A stretch of 64,000 nt of DNA from the NCBI GenBank assembly GCA_963810555.1, contig CAWENX010000009.1:558001-622000 (forward strand). Direction: 5' to 3'. The notes under the pieces were generated by a model that saw only the letters and a list, made by a program, of their open reading frames with translations, was not told the DNA's origin and made no database searches. The position numbers and the translations under genes were made by a program. Positions 55,011-62,856 of this stretch are shown piece by piece (the first letter of the stretch is position 1; every line of letters starts with the position of its first letter). The DNA is from G963677325 sp963810555 (GTDB lineage: Bacteria; Bacteroidota; Bacteroidia; Bacteroidales; Prolixibacteraceae).

Positions 55011-55038
55011 TAATTCTTAATTCTTAATTCTTAATTGA
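55011..55038. repeat. Heptad array TAATTCT
   Basis: Four 7-bp words (TAATTCT three times, then TAATTGA) just after the SDR and before the DUF6165 gene. Confidence 0.6.
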
Positions 55039-55066
55039 TTTAATACCTTTGCTTAAAATATAGTCT

Positions 55067-55438
55067 ATGAAGATTGAAGTCTCAAACGGTGAAATTGCTG
55101 ATAAACTGACCATTGTAGAAATAAAAAGAGCAAGAATTAAGGATAAGAATAAACTTGCTAATCTTGAAAGGGAATATAGGGTCCTGAATGAGGCTTTAGT
55201 TAAATTCATGGATAAAAACCATCCTTTTTACCTTGAGTTATACGAATTAAACAGCCGTTTGTGGGATATTGAGGATCATATCCGTGACCTGGAACGTAAC
55301 AGAATCTTTAATGAAGATTTTATACAAACAAGCCGTTCAGTTTATTTCACAAATGACAAACGGTCTGAGGTAAAGAGAAAGATCAATGAATTGACAGGTT
55401 CCTTACTTACTGAAGAAAAAAGCTATGAAGCTTATTAA
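55067..55438 (+). CDS. DUF6165-like protein
   Basis: 123-residue protein that begins MKIEVSNGEIADKLTIVEIK and contains RARIKDKNKLANLEREYRVL, NEALVKFMDKNHPFYLELYE and NSRLWDIEDHIRDLERNRIF, a helical arrangement characteristic of the DUF6165 family, which is often found beside glycosyltransferase genes. Function is unknown. It ends 2 bp before the start of the GT9 gene and is probably co-transcribed with it. Confidence 0.65.
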   Translation: MKIEVSNGEIADKLTIVEIKRARIKDKNKLANLEREYRVLNEALVKFMDKNHPFYLELYELNSRLWDIEDHIRDLERNRIFNEDFIQTSRSVYFTNDKRSEVKRKINELTGSLLTEEKSYEAY

Positions 55439-55440
55439 AG

Positions 55441-56553
55441 TTGTATGATAGATTAAAAGCAATCGGGGTGAAAAAGATAATTGTATTTCGTTTGTCTGCC
55501 ATGGGTGATGTTTCATTAACTATTCCTGTCATCCGAGGGGTTATGGCATCTAATCCGGATATAGAAATGACTGTGGTGACAAGGAAATTTTTTGCTCCGT
55601 TTTTTTATGGAATTCCTGGAGTAAAGCTTTTCTTTCCGAACCTTGCGGGACGGCATAAAGGATTATTTGGATTAATAAGACTTTACTACGATCTCAAAAA
55701 AGAAGGTCCTTTTACATCCGTTATTGACCTGCATGGAGTTATCCGCACTAAAATACTGACCGCACTTTTTAAATTGTCAGGAATGCCTGCATATAGTATT
55801 GACAAAGGCAGGAAAGAGAAACGTTTCATTTTAAAAGCGAAGTATATCAGAACCCTTAAACATTCAACCACCAGATATCTTGATACTTTTAATGCTGCAG
55901 GATTTAAGGGACAGATCGGCCGGGCGCCATTTATTGAATTTCCTGAAGAAGCAACTGCCAAAGTAGATCAATTCCTTTCCGGGAAAGCTCTTAATGATCG
56001 CAAAATACGAATAGGGCTTGCTCCTTTTGCAACTCATAAACCAAAGATATGGGGCATTAATAAATTCCGGGAACTCATTTCTGAGATCAATAATAAGTAT
56101 GATGTTGATTTTTTCCTTTTTGGAGGAGGTGAAGAGGAGATTAAAAATCTGAAAGAGCTTGAAAAATATAGTCCCAATATACATCTTGTCGCAGGAAACC
56201 TGAACCTTACAGAAGAACTGTCCCTGATCAGGATGCTTGATTTGATGATATCCATGGATTCTTCTAATATGCATCTTTCGGCTTTAATGGGAATACCGAC
56301 AGTGTCGATCTGGGGAGGAACCCATCCGGCCTTTGGGTTCTCCCCTCTTGGACAACCTTCTGATTACCAGATCCAGACACGTGCAAGCAGTCTGAAATGC
56401 AGGCCTTGCTCAGTTTTTGGAGGGAAAGCATGTATTTATCCTGAACCCAAATGCATGGAAATGATAAAATCACAGGACGTTTTCAGGACGCTTGAAAAAT
56501 TCAATCTGTTAAAAATAAGAGATAAAGGCCGTTCAGTAATTTTAGAAAAATAA
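55441..56553 (+). CDS. Glycosyltransferase family 9 (heptosyltransferase-like)
   Basis: GT9 enzyme of 370 residues transferring heptose or another sugar in LPS core assembly. The N-terminal VKKIIVFRLSAMGDVSLTIP with VIRGV is the family hallmark, including the acidic residue after S-A-M-G. Later motifs are VIDLHGVIRTKILT, GLAPFATHKPKIWG, LVAGNLNLTEELSLIRMLDL and ISMDSSNMHLSALMGIPTVS with WGGTHPAFGFSPLG, all conserved in GT9. The frame starts at TTG 55441, but GTG 55468 (KKIIVFRL) may be the real start. It belongs to a block with DUF6165 upstream and a GT2-like gene downstream. Confidence 0.85.
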   Translation: MYDRLKAIGVKKIIVFRLSAMGDVSLTIPVIRGVMASNPDIEMTVVTRKFFAPFFYGIPGVKLFFPNLAGRHKGLFGLIRLYYDLKKEGPFTSVIDLHGVIRTKILTALFKLSGMPAYSIDKGRKEKRFILKAKYIRTLKHSTTRYLDTFNAAGFKGQIGRAPFIEFPEEATAKVDQFLSGKALNDRKIRIGLAPFATHKPKIWGINKFRELISEINNKYDVDFFLFGGGEEEIKNLKELEKYSPNIHLVAGNLNLTEELSLIRMLDLMISMDSSNMHLSALMGIPTVSIWGGTHPAFGFSPLGQPSDYQIQTRASSLKCRPCSVFGGKACIYPEPKCMEMIKSQDVFRTLEKFNLLKIRDKGRSVILEK

Positions 56554-56582
56554 TTGTTCTTTTAGAAAACCTGCCAAATAAA

Positions 56583-57296
56583 GTGAAAAATCTGATCCTG
56601 ATTACTCCTGTAAAAGATTCCCTGAAAACGACAAAGGAAGTTATTCATTCCTTAAGATCAGAAAATACGGAAATACCCTATTATATATTCGAAGATTATT
56701 GTTCACGTGAAACAAAGCGATGGCTTGAAGAAAACTCTGCCAGATATGATTTTAAGATCATTAATCTCGAAAAGCATACCAGAAAGTCTTCTCCCAATTA
56801 CAGGACAACCATGATCGTGGCAAGAAAGCTGGCACTTGAAAATAATTCACATCTGGCCATAGTGGAATCAGATGTTTATGCCAATCACGAAACAATAATG
56901 AAGTTAAACCGGATCGTTGCAGATCTTCCGGATGCAGGTCTTGTGGGCGCTGTGACAGTGGATAATTCCGGAGAGATTAATTTTCCTTACAATTATGCCA
57001 CGGCAATTGATAAACCTTTGATTTTCGCTTCAGCAAAAAGTGTTAGTTTCTGCTGTACTGTAATAACCAGTCAATTCCTGCAGAAATTCGACTTTAATGA
57101 GCTGCCTCAAAAAATGGATTGGTTTGATGTATATACCTCGAAAAAATCAAGACAACTGGGATTCAGCAATTATGTTGTGAAAAGTCTTCCTGTTTTGCAC
57201 AAACCTCACAGCAGCCGCCCATGGAAGCATTTAAAGTACAGGAATCCTTTATTGTACTATCTGGTAAAAATGATCAAACGGCGCGACCGTATCTGA
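56583..57296 (+). CDS. Glycosyltransferase family 2-like protein
   Basis: 237-residue protein with a GT-A-like Rossmann start (KNLILITPVKDSLKTTKEVI) and SHLAIVESDVYANHETIMKL, where the D-V-Y position may hold the metal-binding acidic residue. PVLHKPHSSRPWKHLKYRNP completes the later part. The gene starts with GTG at 56583 and overlaps the end of the next minus-strand gene by 23 bp (convergent). Placement after GT9 suggests a role in LPS or surface-glycan synthesis. Confidence 0.72.
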   Translation: MKNLILITPVKDSLKTTKEVIHSLRSENTEIPYYIFEDYCSRETKRWLEENSARYDFKIINLEKHTRKSSPNYRTTMIVARKLALENNSHLAIVESDVYANHETIMKLNRIVADLPDAGLVGAVTVDNSGEINFPYNYATAIDKPLIFASAKSVSFCCTVITSQFLQKFDFNELPQKMDWFDVYTSKKSRQLGFSNYVVKSLPVLHKPHSSRPWKHLKYRNPLLYYLVKMIKRRDRI

Positions 57297-58062
57297 ATAT
57301 TGACTTGAAAGCCCTTTTTATTTTACCCCGACCATGCCGGCTGAGTTTATTTTTCCTGTCGTAGATGGATAATCTGATGAAAGCTTTCTTTTCATCCTGC
57401 CCCCTCAGTTTGGCATACTCTGAAGCCAGCAATTGAAGGGTACCATGATCAGTATCCAGCTGACGAAAATTCTTTAACCCGGTATTAAAATCAATATTCC
57501 CGAATTTCATCCGGTTAAGGTCAATAATGTTGAATTCGTATCTATCATCAATCCTATTGATCAAAACATTTCCCGGAGAATAATCACGATGAAAAATATT
57601 GTTTCGATGCAATTTGAGATATGTGAATTCCATCCATTGGCGGAGGATCTCATCGCGTTCCGATATCCGGTAGTTCAGAACTTCCCTCAGCGTAAAATCA
57701 TAATGACAATGCAGTGAAATGTAATAACTTTTTCTTAATAATCCGTTTGAGAGACATTCCACAAAGCCTATCGCCAGGGGAGTCGGAATGCCAAGTGATA
57801 AAAATTTCCGTGCATAATTGTATGAACGTTCTGCTTTCGATCCTCTTAAATAAACATAGGCAAACCGGTTTATCAGGTTAGGCACTTTAAAGGCCTTGAC
57901 ATTAAGCTGAAGATTTTCGACATCAAATATCTTGACCTCATTCCTCGATTTAAAAATCGATTGTCCATTATCAGCAAAATAATCAGGCAGATTCCTGATC
58001 CAATCCTCAAGATGTTCAAATCCCGGTGCGATCTGATATTTAATTCTCATAAAATATTTCAA
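57274..58062 (-). CDS. Lipopolysaccharide kinase (Kdo/WaaP family) like protein
   Basis: 262-residue kinase-like protein. The catalytic loop is NNIFHRDYSPGNVLINRIDD (H-R-D-x-x-x-x-N) and the metal-binding D is in YEFNIIDLNRMKFGNIDF. The N-terminal part has VKIFDVENLQLNVKAFKVPN, where the lysine would contact ATP, and FLSLGIPTPLAIGFVECLSN. This matches the Kdo/WaaP kinases that phosphorylate LPS core sugars, in keeping with the convergent glycosyltransferases. An ATG at 58050 (MRIKYQIAPGFEHLED) is an alternative start. Confidence 0.8.
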   Translation of the reverse strand: MKYFMRIKYQIAPGFEHLEDWIRNLPDYFADNGQSIFKSRNEVKIFDVENLQLNVKAFKVPNLINRFAYVYLRGSKAERSYNYARKFLSLGIPTPLAIGFVECLSNGLLRKSYYISLHCHYDFTLREVLNYRISERDEILRQWMEFTYLKLHRNNIFHRDYSPGNVLINRIDDRYEFNIIDLNRMKFGNIDFNTGLKNFRQLDTDHGTLQLLASEYAKLRGQDEKKAFIRLSIYDRKNKLSRHGRGKIKRAFKSIFRYGRAV

Positions 58063-58108
58063 AGTTTCAGAGTTTCAGACTAAAACATAGAAACTCCGGA
58101 ACAATTTT

Positions 58109-58879
58109 TTACTGGTTCATAAATCCCTGTTTTTGTAAAACGTCAAGCAGTTTCCTTGAAAACGCAATATTATCGGCCTTTGTATAACGAATATCTGTAA
58201 AAACCTGGGCAAGATTCTGTTTATTATTTTCAGTGATATAGATACGATTATCATCCCGTTTCTCTTTTTCCCGGAAAATTTCTTCTATCCTTTCATCTGT
58301 GTAATCTTTGTATTTTTCATTATGAATTACTCCATTCAAAGGTAAGCGATCGATTTGTTCAGGATTTTCATCCGGCCATCCAAGCGTAAGTGTTGTAACA
58401 GGCACAACCCCTTTGGGCAGTTCAAGGATTTTAATGATTTCGTCAGCCATATAGGTTGTTGTTCCAAAGTAGCATATTCCAAGCCCTACACTTTCAGCAG
58501 CAACAGCCACATTTTGAGCAACCAGCAAGGCATCGATGGCCGCTGTAAAAAATGACAGAAAATTATCATAGCCGGGTTCAGCCTTCCTCAATTTACACCA
58601 TTTATTAAAACGATTAAAATCGGCACAAAATGTAAGGACAACCGGTGCATTAGCAATGGATGGCTGATTAAAGTGGCAGGGTAAAAGTTTCTGTTTCATC
58701 ACCTCATCCCTTGTAATGATGACACTATAGACCTGCATATTCCCGGTAGTCGAAGCACGGCATCCAGCCTCAAGAATTCGTGACAACAGTTCATCGCTGA
58801 CCTGGAGATCCTTGTATTTTCGGATCGATTTATGGGCCAATAACTTTTCAATCATTTCACAAGTTTTATAATATTGCAA
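58109..58879 (-). CDS. Nitroreductase family protein (NfsA-like NADPH oxidoreductase)
   Basis: FMN-dependent nitroreductase-fold protein, 256 residues. LLAHKSIRKYKDLQVSDELL is the flavin-contacting N terminus and AGCRASTTGNMQVYSVIITR the conserved second element; IDALLVAQNVAVAAESVGLG and ICYFGTTTYMADEIIKILEL follow the family. TLGWPDENPEQIDRLPLNGV is the NADPH-oxidoreductase type C-terminal motif. ATG 58855 (MIEKLLAHKS) is a likely alternative start. Physiological substrate is unknown. Confidence 0.85.
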   Translation of the reverse strand: MQYYKTCEMIEKLLAHKSIRKYKDLQVSDELLSRILEAGCRASTTGNMQVYSVIITRDEVMKQKLLPCHFNQPSIANAPVVLTFCADFNRFNKWCKLRKAEPGYDNFLSFFTAAIDALLVAQNVAVAAESVGLGICYFGTTTYMADEIIKILELPKGVVPVTTLTLGWPDENPEQIDRLPLNGVIHNEKYKDYTDERIEEIFREKEKRDDNRIYITENNKQNLAQVFTDIRYTKADNIAFSRKLLDVLQKQGFMNQ

Positions 58880-58958
58880 AGATAGATAAACCTCTTCCCT
58901 TAAATGTAACGGATTTTAATTTGTTATTTAATTTGTTAAACATTTATTAAATTTGCAT

Positions 58959-59087
58959 ATGAAAAAGAAAATCCTGATACCCGTTTTACTCTTTACAGCC
59001 CTGTTTTTATTCAGCCAATGCAGAACCTGTGATTGCGGTTACAAGCCCAAAAAAGTTAAAGTTACCCATCACTGGGTCAAACATTAA
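58959..59087 (+). CDS. Small putative lipoprotein, 42 residues
   Basis: A short frame ATG 58959 to TAA 59087 encoding MKKKILIPVLLFTALFLFSQ followed by CRTCDCGYKPKKVKVTHHWV and KH. A lysine start, a hydrophobic stretch and a lipobox-like FSQC suggest a secreted lipoprotein with a cysteine-rich, basic mature part. It lies between the nitroreductase and gapA. A TAAATTTG sequence at 58948-58955 lies immediately before the ATG. Function is unknown; the frame length is short, so the support is the signal/lipobox arrangement. Confidence 0.6.
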   Translation: MKKKILIPVLLFTALFLFSQCRTCDCGYKPKKVKVTHHWVKH

Positions 59088-59233
59088 GACTGGCATCTTA
59101 CTATGTTAACAATTTGTAAACACTCACCAATTTAGCTGTTAAATACTGGACATATTTGAATTAATCTTATTATTTTTGACAAGATTATTAAAAGTGGTTC
59201 AATACATTCTATAATTTTCAAAATAAATAAATT

Positions 59234-60247
59234 ATGTCAAAGATTAAAGTTGGAATCAATGGTTTTGGTCGTATCGGCCGTTTGGTTTTCAGAGCTGCAG
59301 TAGACAGACCTGATGTGGAAGTTGTCGCAATCAATGACATCATTGATGTGAATTATATGGCTTATATGCTTAAATATGATTCCACTCATGGTCAATTCAA
59401 AGGCACTGTATCGGTACAGGATGGCGCTCTTGTCGTCAATGGAAAAAAAATCCGCGTAACAGCAGAAAGAAATCCTGCTGACCTTAAGTGGAATGAAGTT
59501 GGAGCCGAGTATGTAGTTGAATCAACAGGTTTATTCCTCGATAAGGCAAAATGCCAGGCTCATCTTGATGCAGGAGCAAAAAAGGTCATCATGTCTGCTC
59601 CCTCAAAGGATGATACTCCTATGTTTGTAATGGGTGTGAATGAAAAAAGATACACTCCGGATATGAAATTTGTTTCGAATGCCTCCTGCACAACCAATTG
59701 TCTTGCTCCCATTGCCAAGGTTCTGCATGATAATTTTGGCATTATCGAAGGCCTTATGACTACGGTTCACGCAACTACCGCAACTCAGAGGACCGTTGAC
59801 GGTCCTTCACACAAAGACTGGCGCGGCGGACGTGGTGCAGGTCAGAACATCATTCCTTCGTCTACCGGCGCAGCCAAAGCAGTTGGTAAAGTTATTCCCG
59901 AACTTAATGGTAAATTAACAGGAATGTCATTACGCATACCAACTCCTGATGTTTCAGTTGTTGATTTGACGTGTCGACTTGAAAAACCGGCTCCTTACAA
60001 GGAAATCTGTGAAGCCATGAAAAAAGCATCTGAAGGCGAATTAAAAGGAATTCTTGGTTATACCGAAGACGCAGTTGTATCTACTGACTTTTTAGGCGAT
60101 TCCCGCACATCTATTTTCGATGCAGGCGCAGGAATCGGTCTGAATGACCATTTCGTTAAAGTTGTTTCATGGTATGATAACGAATGGGGGTATTCATGCA
60201 AAGTTGTCGACCTCGTTGAATATATGAACTCAGTTGATCACAAATAA
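59234..60247 (+). CDS. gapA: Glyceraldehyde-3-phosphate dehydrogenase, type I
   Basis: NAD-dependent phosphorylating GAPDH of 337 residues. The NAD-binding start is KVGINGFGRIGRLVFRAAVD, with the acidic residue in VVAINDI. The catalytic cysteine is residue 152 in VSNASCTTNCLAPIAKVLHD, and TVHATTATQRTVDGPSHKDW with the catalytic His and RGGRGAGQNIIPSSTGAAKA follow. SWYDNEWGYSCKVVDLVEYM is the C-terminal signature. It has a perfect terminator hairpin downstream and is most likely monocistronic. Substituting Asp for Asn at NAD specificity positions is not evident, so NAD is the expected cofactor. Confidence 0.96.
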   Translation: MSKIKVGINGFGRIGRLVFRAAVDRPDVEVVAINDIIDVNYMAYMLKYDSTHGQFKGTVSVQDGALVVNGKKIRVTAERNPADLKWNEVGAEYVVESTGLFLDKAKCQAHLDAGAKKVIMSAPSKDDTPMFVMGVNEKRYTPDMKFVSNASCTTNCLAPIAKVLHDNFGIIEGLMTTVHATTATQRTVDGPSHKDWRGGRGAGQNIIPSSTGAAKAVGKVIPELNGKLTGMSLRIPTPDVSVVDLTCRLEKPAPYKEICEAMKKASEGELKGILGYTEDAVVSTDFLGDSRTSIFDAGAGIGLNDHFVKVVSWYDNEWGYSCKVVDLVEYMNSVDHK

Positions 60248-60270
60248 TAAAAGATCCATTCACTACTTAC

Positions 60271-60310
60271 AAACCCTAAAGGTTTTGAAAACCTTTAGGG
60301 TTTCTTTTTT
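60271..60310 (+). terminator. Rho-independent terminator after gapA
   Basis: AAACCCTAAAGGTTT and AAACCTTTAGGGTTT form a perfect 15-bp stem (arms 60271-60285 and 60289-60303) with a 3-nt loop, followed by CTTTTTT. It lies 24 bp after the gapA stop and also separates gapA from the convergent coiled-coil gene. Confidence 0.92.
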
Positions 60311-60316
60311 CCTTGA

Positions 60317-60721
60317 TTACTCACTCCCGTCGGCTTTTCCGCCGCCCTTTTTCCTGTCGAGCTTCTCTTTTATTGTATCTATTGCCTCATCAACTTCCTG
60401 TACTAAATCTTTACCGGCAATTTTAGCCTTCTGAATTAACGACTCTGCCTTCGCTCCTGCCTTATCTTTAATCGACTCAATCTTTTCCGCCATTTCACTC
60501 TTATTGAACTCCTCAGATTTTTCATCGACATATTCAACACCCTTATTGACCATTTCTGTCAGTTTTCCAAAAGCCTCGCTCTTTTTTACTTTTTTAGCTG
60601 TTTCAGAAACATATTTTTCTGCCTTTTCGGCCAATTTCCTGGATGCTTCAATCAGTCTATCGGCATCTTTAGGATCTACCTTCGCTGATTTTTCGTCCTT
60701 ATTTGTCATTTCTTCGTTCAT
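60317..60721 (-). CDS. Charged coiled-coil / apolipoprotein-like hypothetical protein
   Basis: 134-residue, very K/E/A-rich protein with no hydrophobic core: DADRLIEASRKLAEKAEKYV, SEAFGKLTEMVNKGVEYVDE and AGAKAESLIQKAKIAGKDLV. The pattern predicts long amphipathic helices or coiled coils, similar to apolipoprotein- or LEA-like proteins. No enzymatic motif or signal peptide is seen. I do not recognise a family. It is convergent with gapA. Confidence 0.7.
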   Translation of the reverse strand: MNEEMTNKDEKSAKVDPKDADRLIEASRKLAEKAEKYVSETAKKVKKSEAFGKLTEMVNKGVEYVDEKSEEFNKSEMAEKIESIKDKAGAKAESLIQKAKIAGKDLVQEVDEAIDTIKEKLDRKKGGGKADGSE

Positions 60722-61442
60722 GTTTAAACCATTTAGTTGTAATACATCTTATTGATTCCCTAAAGTTAAGAAGAATTTACATAAATGATGATTACAAATC
60801 GGCCTTAAAATGCTGCAGATTATATGCGCATGACTAAAATTTATTTGAAATAAAAATGTAAGGGTATTAAAGCCGAAAAGAGCGGGATTCTGATCCTGAA
60901 ATTCGAACCCGATTTTTCGATTTCCGAGGCTACGATTCGGGGATTATTTTATTATAAAATCACCTTCCAGGAATTTCAATATTATGATTACAATGACTGC
61001 AGAGTCCAATACGGACTTAACACGGACTTAATACGGACTTAACACGGAGATGGGATTCTCAATTTATTGTTAAATAGGGAATAAAAAATACGGTTTAGAA
61101 ATCTTGCTGAAATAAAAAAATCCGGGTACCAGGATTTGATGAAAAAAGATCACTGATGAAAGGAACTGAAAGACTGATTTTAGCCTTTGCAGCTACGACC
61201 AATTTCCCGGAAAGCAAGAATACCTGAATAATGATCGAAATTTACAAGGAAATGTCTGCAACAAGACTTTTATTGGAGGAAATCTAAAACAGGTTTTAAA
61301 TCTAATAAAATAACTAATAACCATTCGTTATTCCTCAATTCAATTTAATCCCCCTCTCTCCCCTCCCGGCATTTAAATTCCGAAGCATTGAAACACTGAA
61401 AGCCTTTCTTATATTGTTTATCTTTGTCGTTTTATTTGAGTA
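60722..61442. other. Gene-free spacer with a partial 11-bp-phased array
   Basis: Contains the array at 61002-61051. A TATCTTTG box (61419-61426) lies 17 bp before the nitronate-monooxygenase fragment. No coding frame of useful size is seen on either strand. Confidence 0.5.
61002..61051. repeat. Partial 11-bp-phased array (CGGACTT words)
   Basis: CGGACTT-type words start at 61012, 61023, 61034 and 61045 (last CGGAGAT), exactly 11 bp apart. One forward word GAGTCCA lies at 61002, with axis at 61010. It looks like an incomplete version of the palindromic arrays at 17.05, 29.08 and 50.2 kb. Confidence 0.65.
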
Positions 61443-61613
61443 ATGATGGCTTCAAACAGGATTTGTGAGCTGTTCGGAATTAAGTATCTCATTATTCAGG
61501 CGGGGATGGTCTGGTGTTTGGGATGGAAACGGGCAGCGAAAGTAATGAATATTATACTGCAGTTGAATAATCGAAGAATGAACCTGCTTTCCAATTTGGC
61601 TTCAAATGATTGA
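61443..61613 (+). pseudogene. Fragment of a nitronate monooxygenase (2-nitropropane dioxygenase)-like gene
   Basis: A 56-codon frame whose first 30 residues, NRICELFGIKYLIIQAGMVW with CLGWKRAAKV, match the N terminus of nitronate monooxygenase/enoyl-reductase-II proteins, in which the usual sequence is close to GIKYPIIQGGMVWCSGW. Downstream similarity is lost (MNIILQLNNRRMNLLSNLAS) and the frame ends at TGA 61613. The rest of the gene is missing, so this is a truncated remnant. A TATCTTTG promoter box lies upstream at 61419-61426. It overlaps the start of the M16 peptidase by 8 bp. Confidence 0.7.
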
Positions 61614-62856
61614 ATTTAAAAAAGAAATGCTCGATAATGGTCTCCGTGTCATTGTGCATACCGACACCACAACTCCTTTCGCGGCGGTAAATGTTTGCTA
61701 TAATGTCGGGGCAAAACATGAGGAACCTGAGAGAACCGGTTTTGCGCACTTATTCGAGCACCTCACCTTTGGCGGATCGATACATGTTCCCGACTACGAT
61801 GTTCCCTCGCAACAGGCGGGCGGTACGAACAATGCCTTTACAAGCAATGATATTACGAATTATTATATAACTGTTCCCACTGCCAATATTGAAACCGCAT
61901 TGTGGCTCGAATCCGACAGGATGCTCGGCCCGAAATTTTCAGCCCGGTCACTTGATATTCAGCGAAAAGTAGTCATTGAAGAATTCAGACAGCGAAACCT
62001 GAACCGCCCATATGGAGACGTATGGCATCTTTTGCGAAGTCTCGCTTATAAGGTACATCCTTATCGCTGGCCGGCCATCGGTCTGTCAGTCGAACATATA
62101 GAAAAGGCCGGACTAAAGCATGTGAAGGATTTCTTTTATCACCATTATGCACCCAATAATGCAGTTCTGGTTATCAGCGGGAACATCGGATATGACAATG
62201 GATTTAAACTGGCTTCAAAATACTTTCGGACTATTCCGTACAGGGAAGTGGCAAATCCTTTAATTCTGGAGGAACCCGATCAGCTTGAGGATCGAACCGA
62301 AACAGTTTACCGTGATGTACCTGTCGATACCTTTTATATTGGATGGCACGTTCCCGGCAGAAATGACAAAGATTTTTATACCGCAGATCTTCTGACGGAT
62401 GTGCTCTCAGGAGGTAACTCGTCGAGATTCGAGGAAAGATTAATCAAAGGGAGGAAATTATTTACTGAAGCCGATGTTTTTCTTAGTGGTGAAAATGATC
62501 CGGGACTTTTGGTCGCTACAGGAAAAGTCGGTGAAAATGTCGATTTCACTTTTGCTCAAAATGCTATGATTGAGGAACTTTTATTGACGACAGCAGAAAA
62601 GATATCCGATTATGAACTTGAAAAGGTTAAGAATAAAGTCGAAGCAGACCTGCTTTTCAATGAGATTGGATATCTTGAAAAAGCAATGCAGTTGGCTTCA
62701 TTTGAAATACTGGGAGATGCAGACCTGATCAATCAACAGGCAGAAAAATACCGTAAAGTAACAACGGACGATATACTCAATATTGCAAAGAAAATATTCT
62801 GCAAAGGCAATCGCAATACTCTGAATTACATGTCAATAAAAAAGAACAATCCATGA
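61606..62856 (+). CDS. M16 family metallopeptidase, catalytic subunit
   Basis: Insulinase-type zinc protease of 416 residues. The inverted zinc motif is H48-L-F-E51-H52 in TGFAHLFEHLTFGGSIHVPD, and the third ligand is expected in SLDIQRKVVIEEFRQRNLNR (E of EEF). The C-terminal half contains DVPVDTFYIGWHVPGRNDKD and the GGNSSRFEERLIKGRKLFTE segment typical of the second M16 repeat. No signal peptide is seen. Its stop overlaps the start of a second M16 gene (ATGA, 4 bp), so the two probably form a heterodimer like the M16B pairs. Confidence 0.92.
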   Translation: MIEFKKEMLDNGLRVIVHTDTTTPFAAVNVCYNVGAKHEEPERTGFAHLFEHLTFGGSIHVPDYDVPSQQAGGTNNAFTSNDITNYYITVPTANIETALWLESDRMLGPKFSARSLDIQRKVVIEEFRQRNLNRPYGDVWHLLRSLAYKVHPYRWPAIGLSVEHIEKAGLKHVKDFFYHHYAPNNAVLVISGNIGYDNGFKLASKYFRTIPYREVANPLILEEPDQLEDRTETVYRDVPVDTFYIGWHVPGRNDKDFYTADLLTDVLSGGNSSRFEERLIKGRKLFTEADVFLSGENDPGLLVATGKVGENVDFTFAQNAMIEELLLTTAEKISDYELEKVKNKVEADLLFNEIGYLEKAMQLASFEILGDADLINQQAEKYRKVTTDDILNIAKKIFCKGNRNTLNYMSIKKNNP

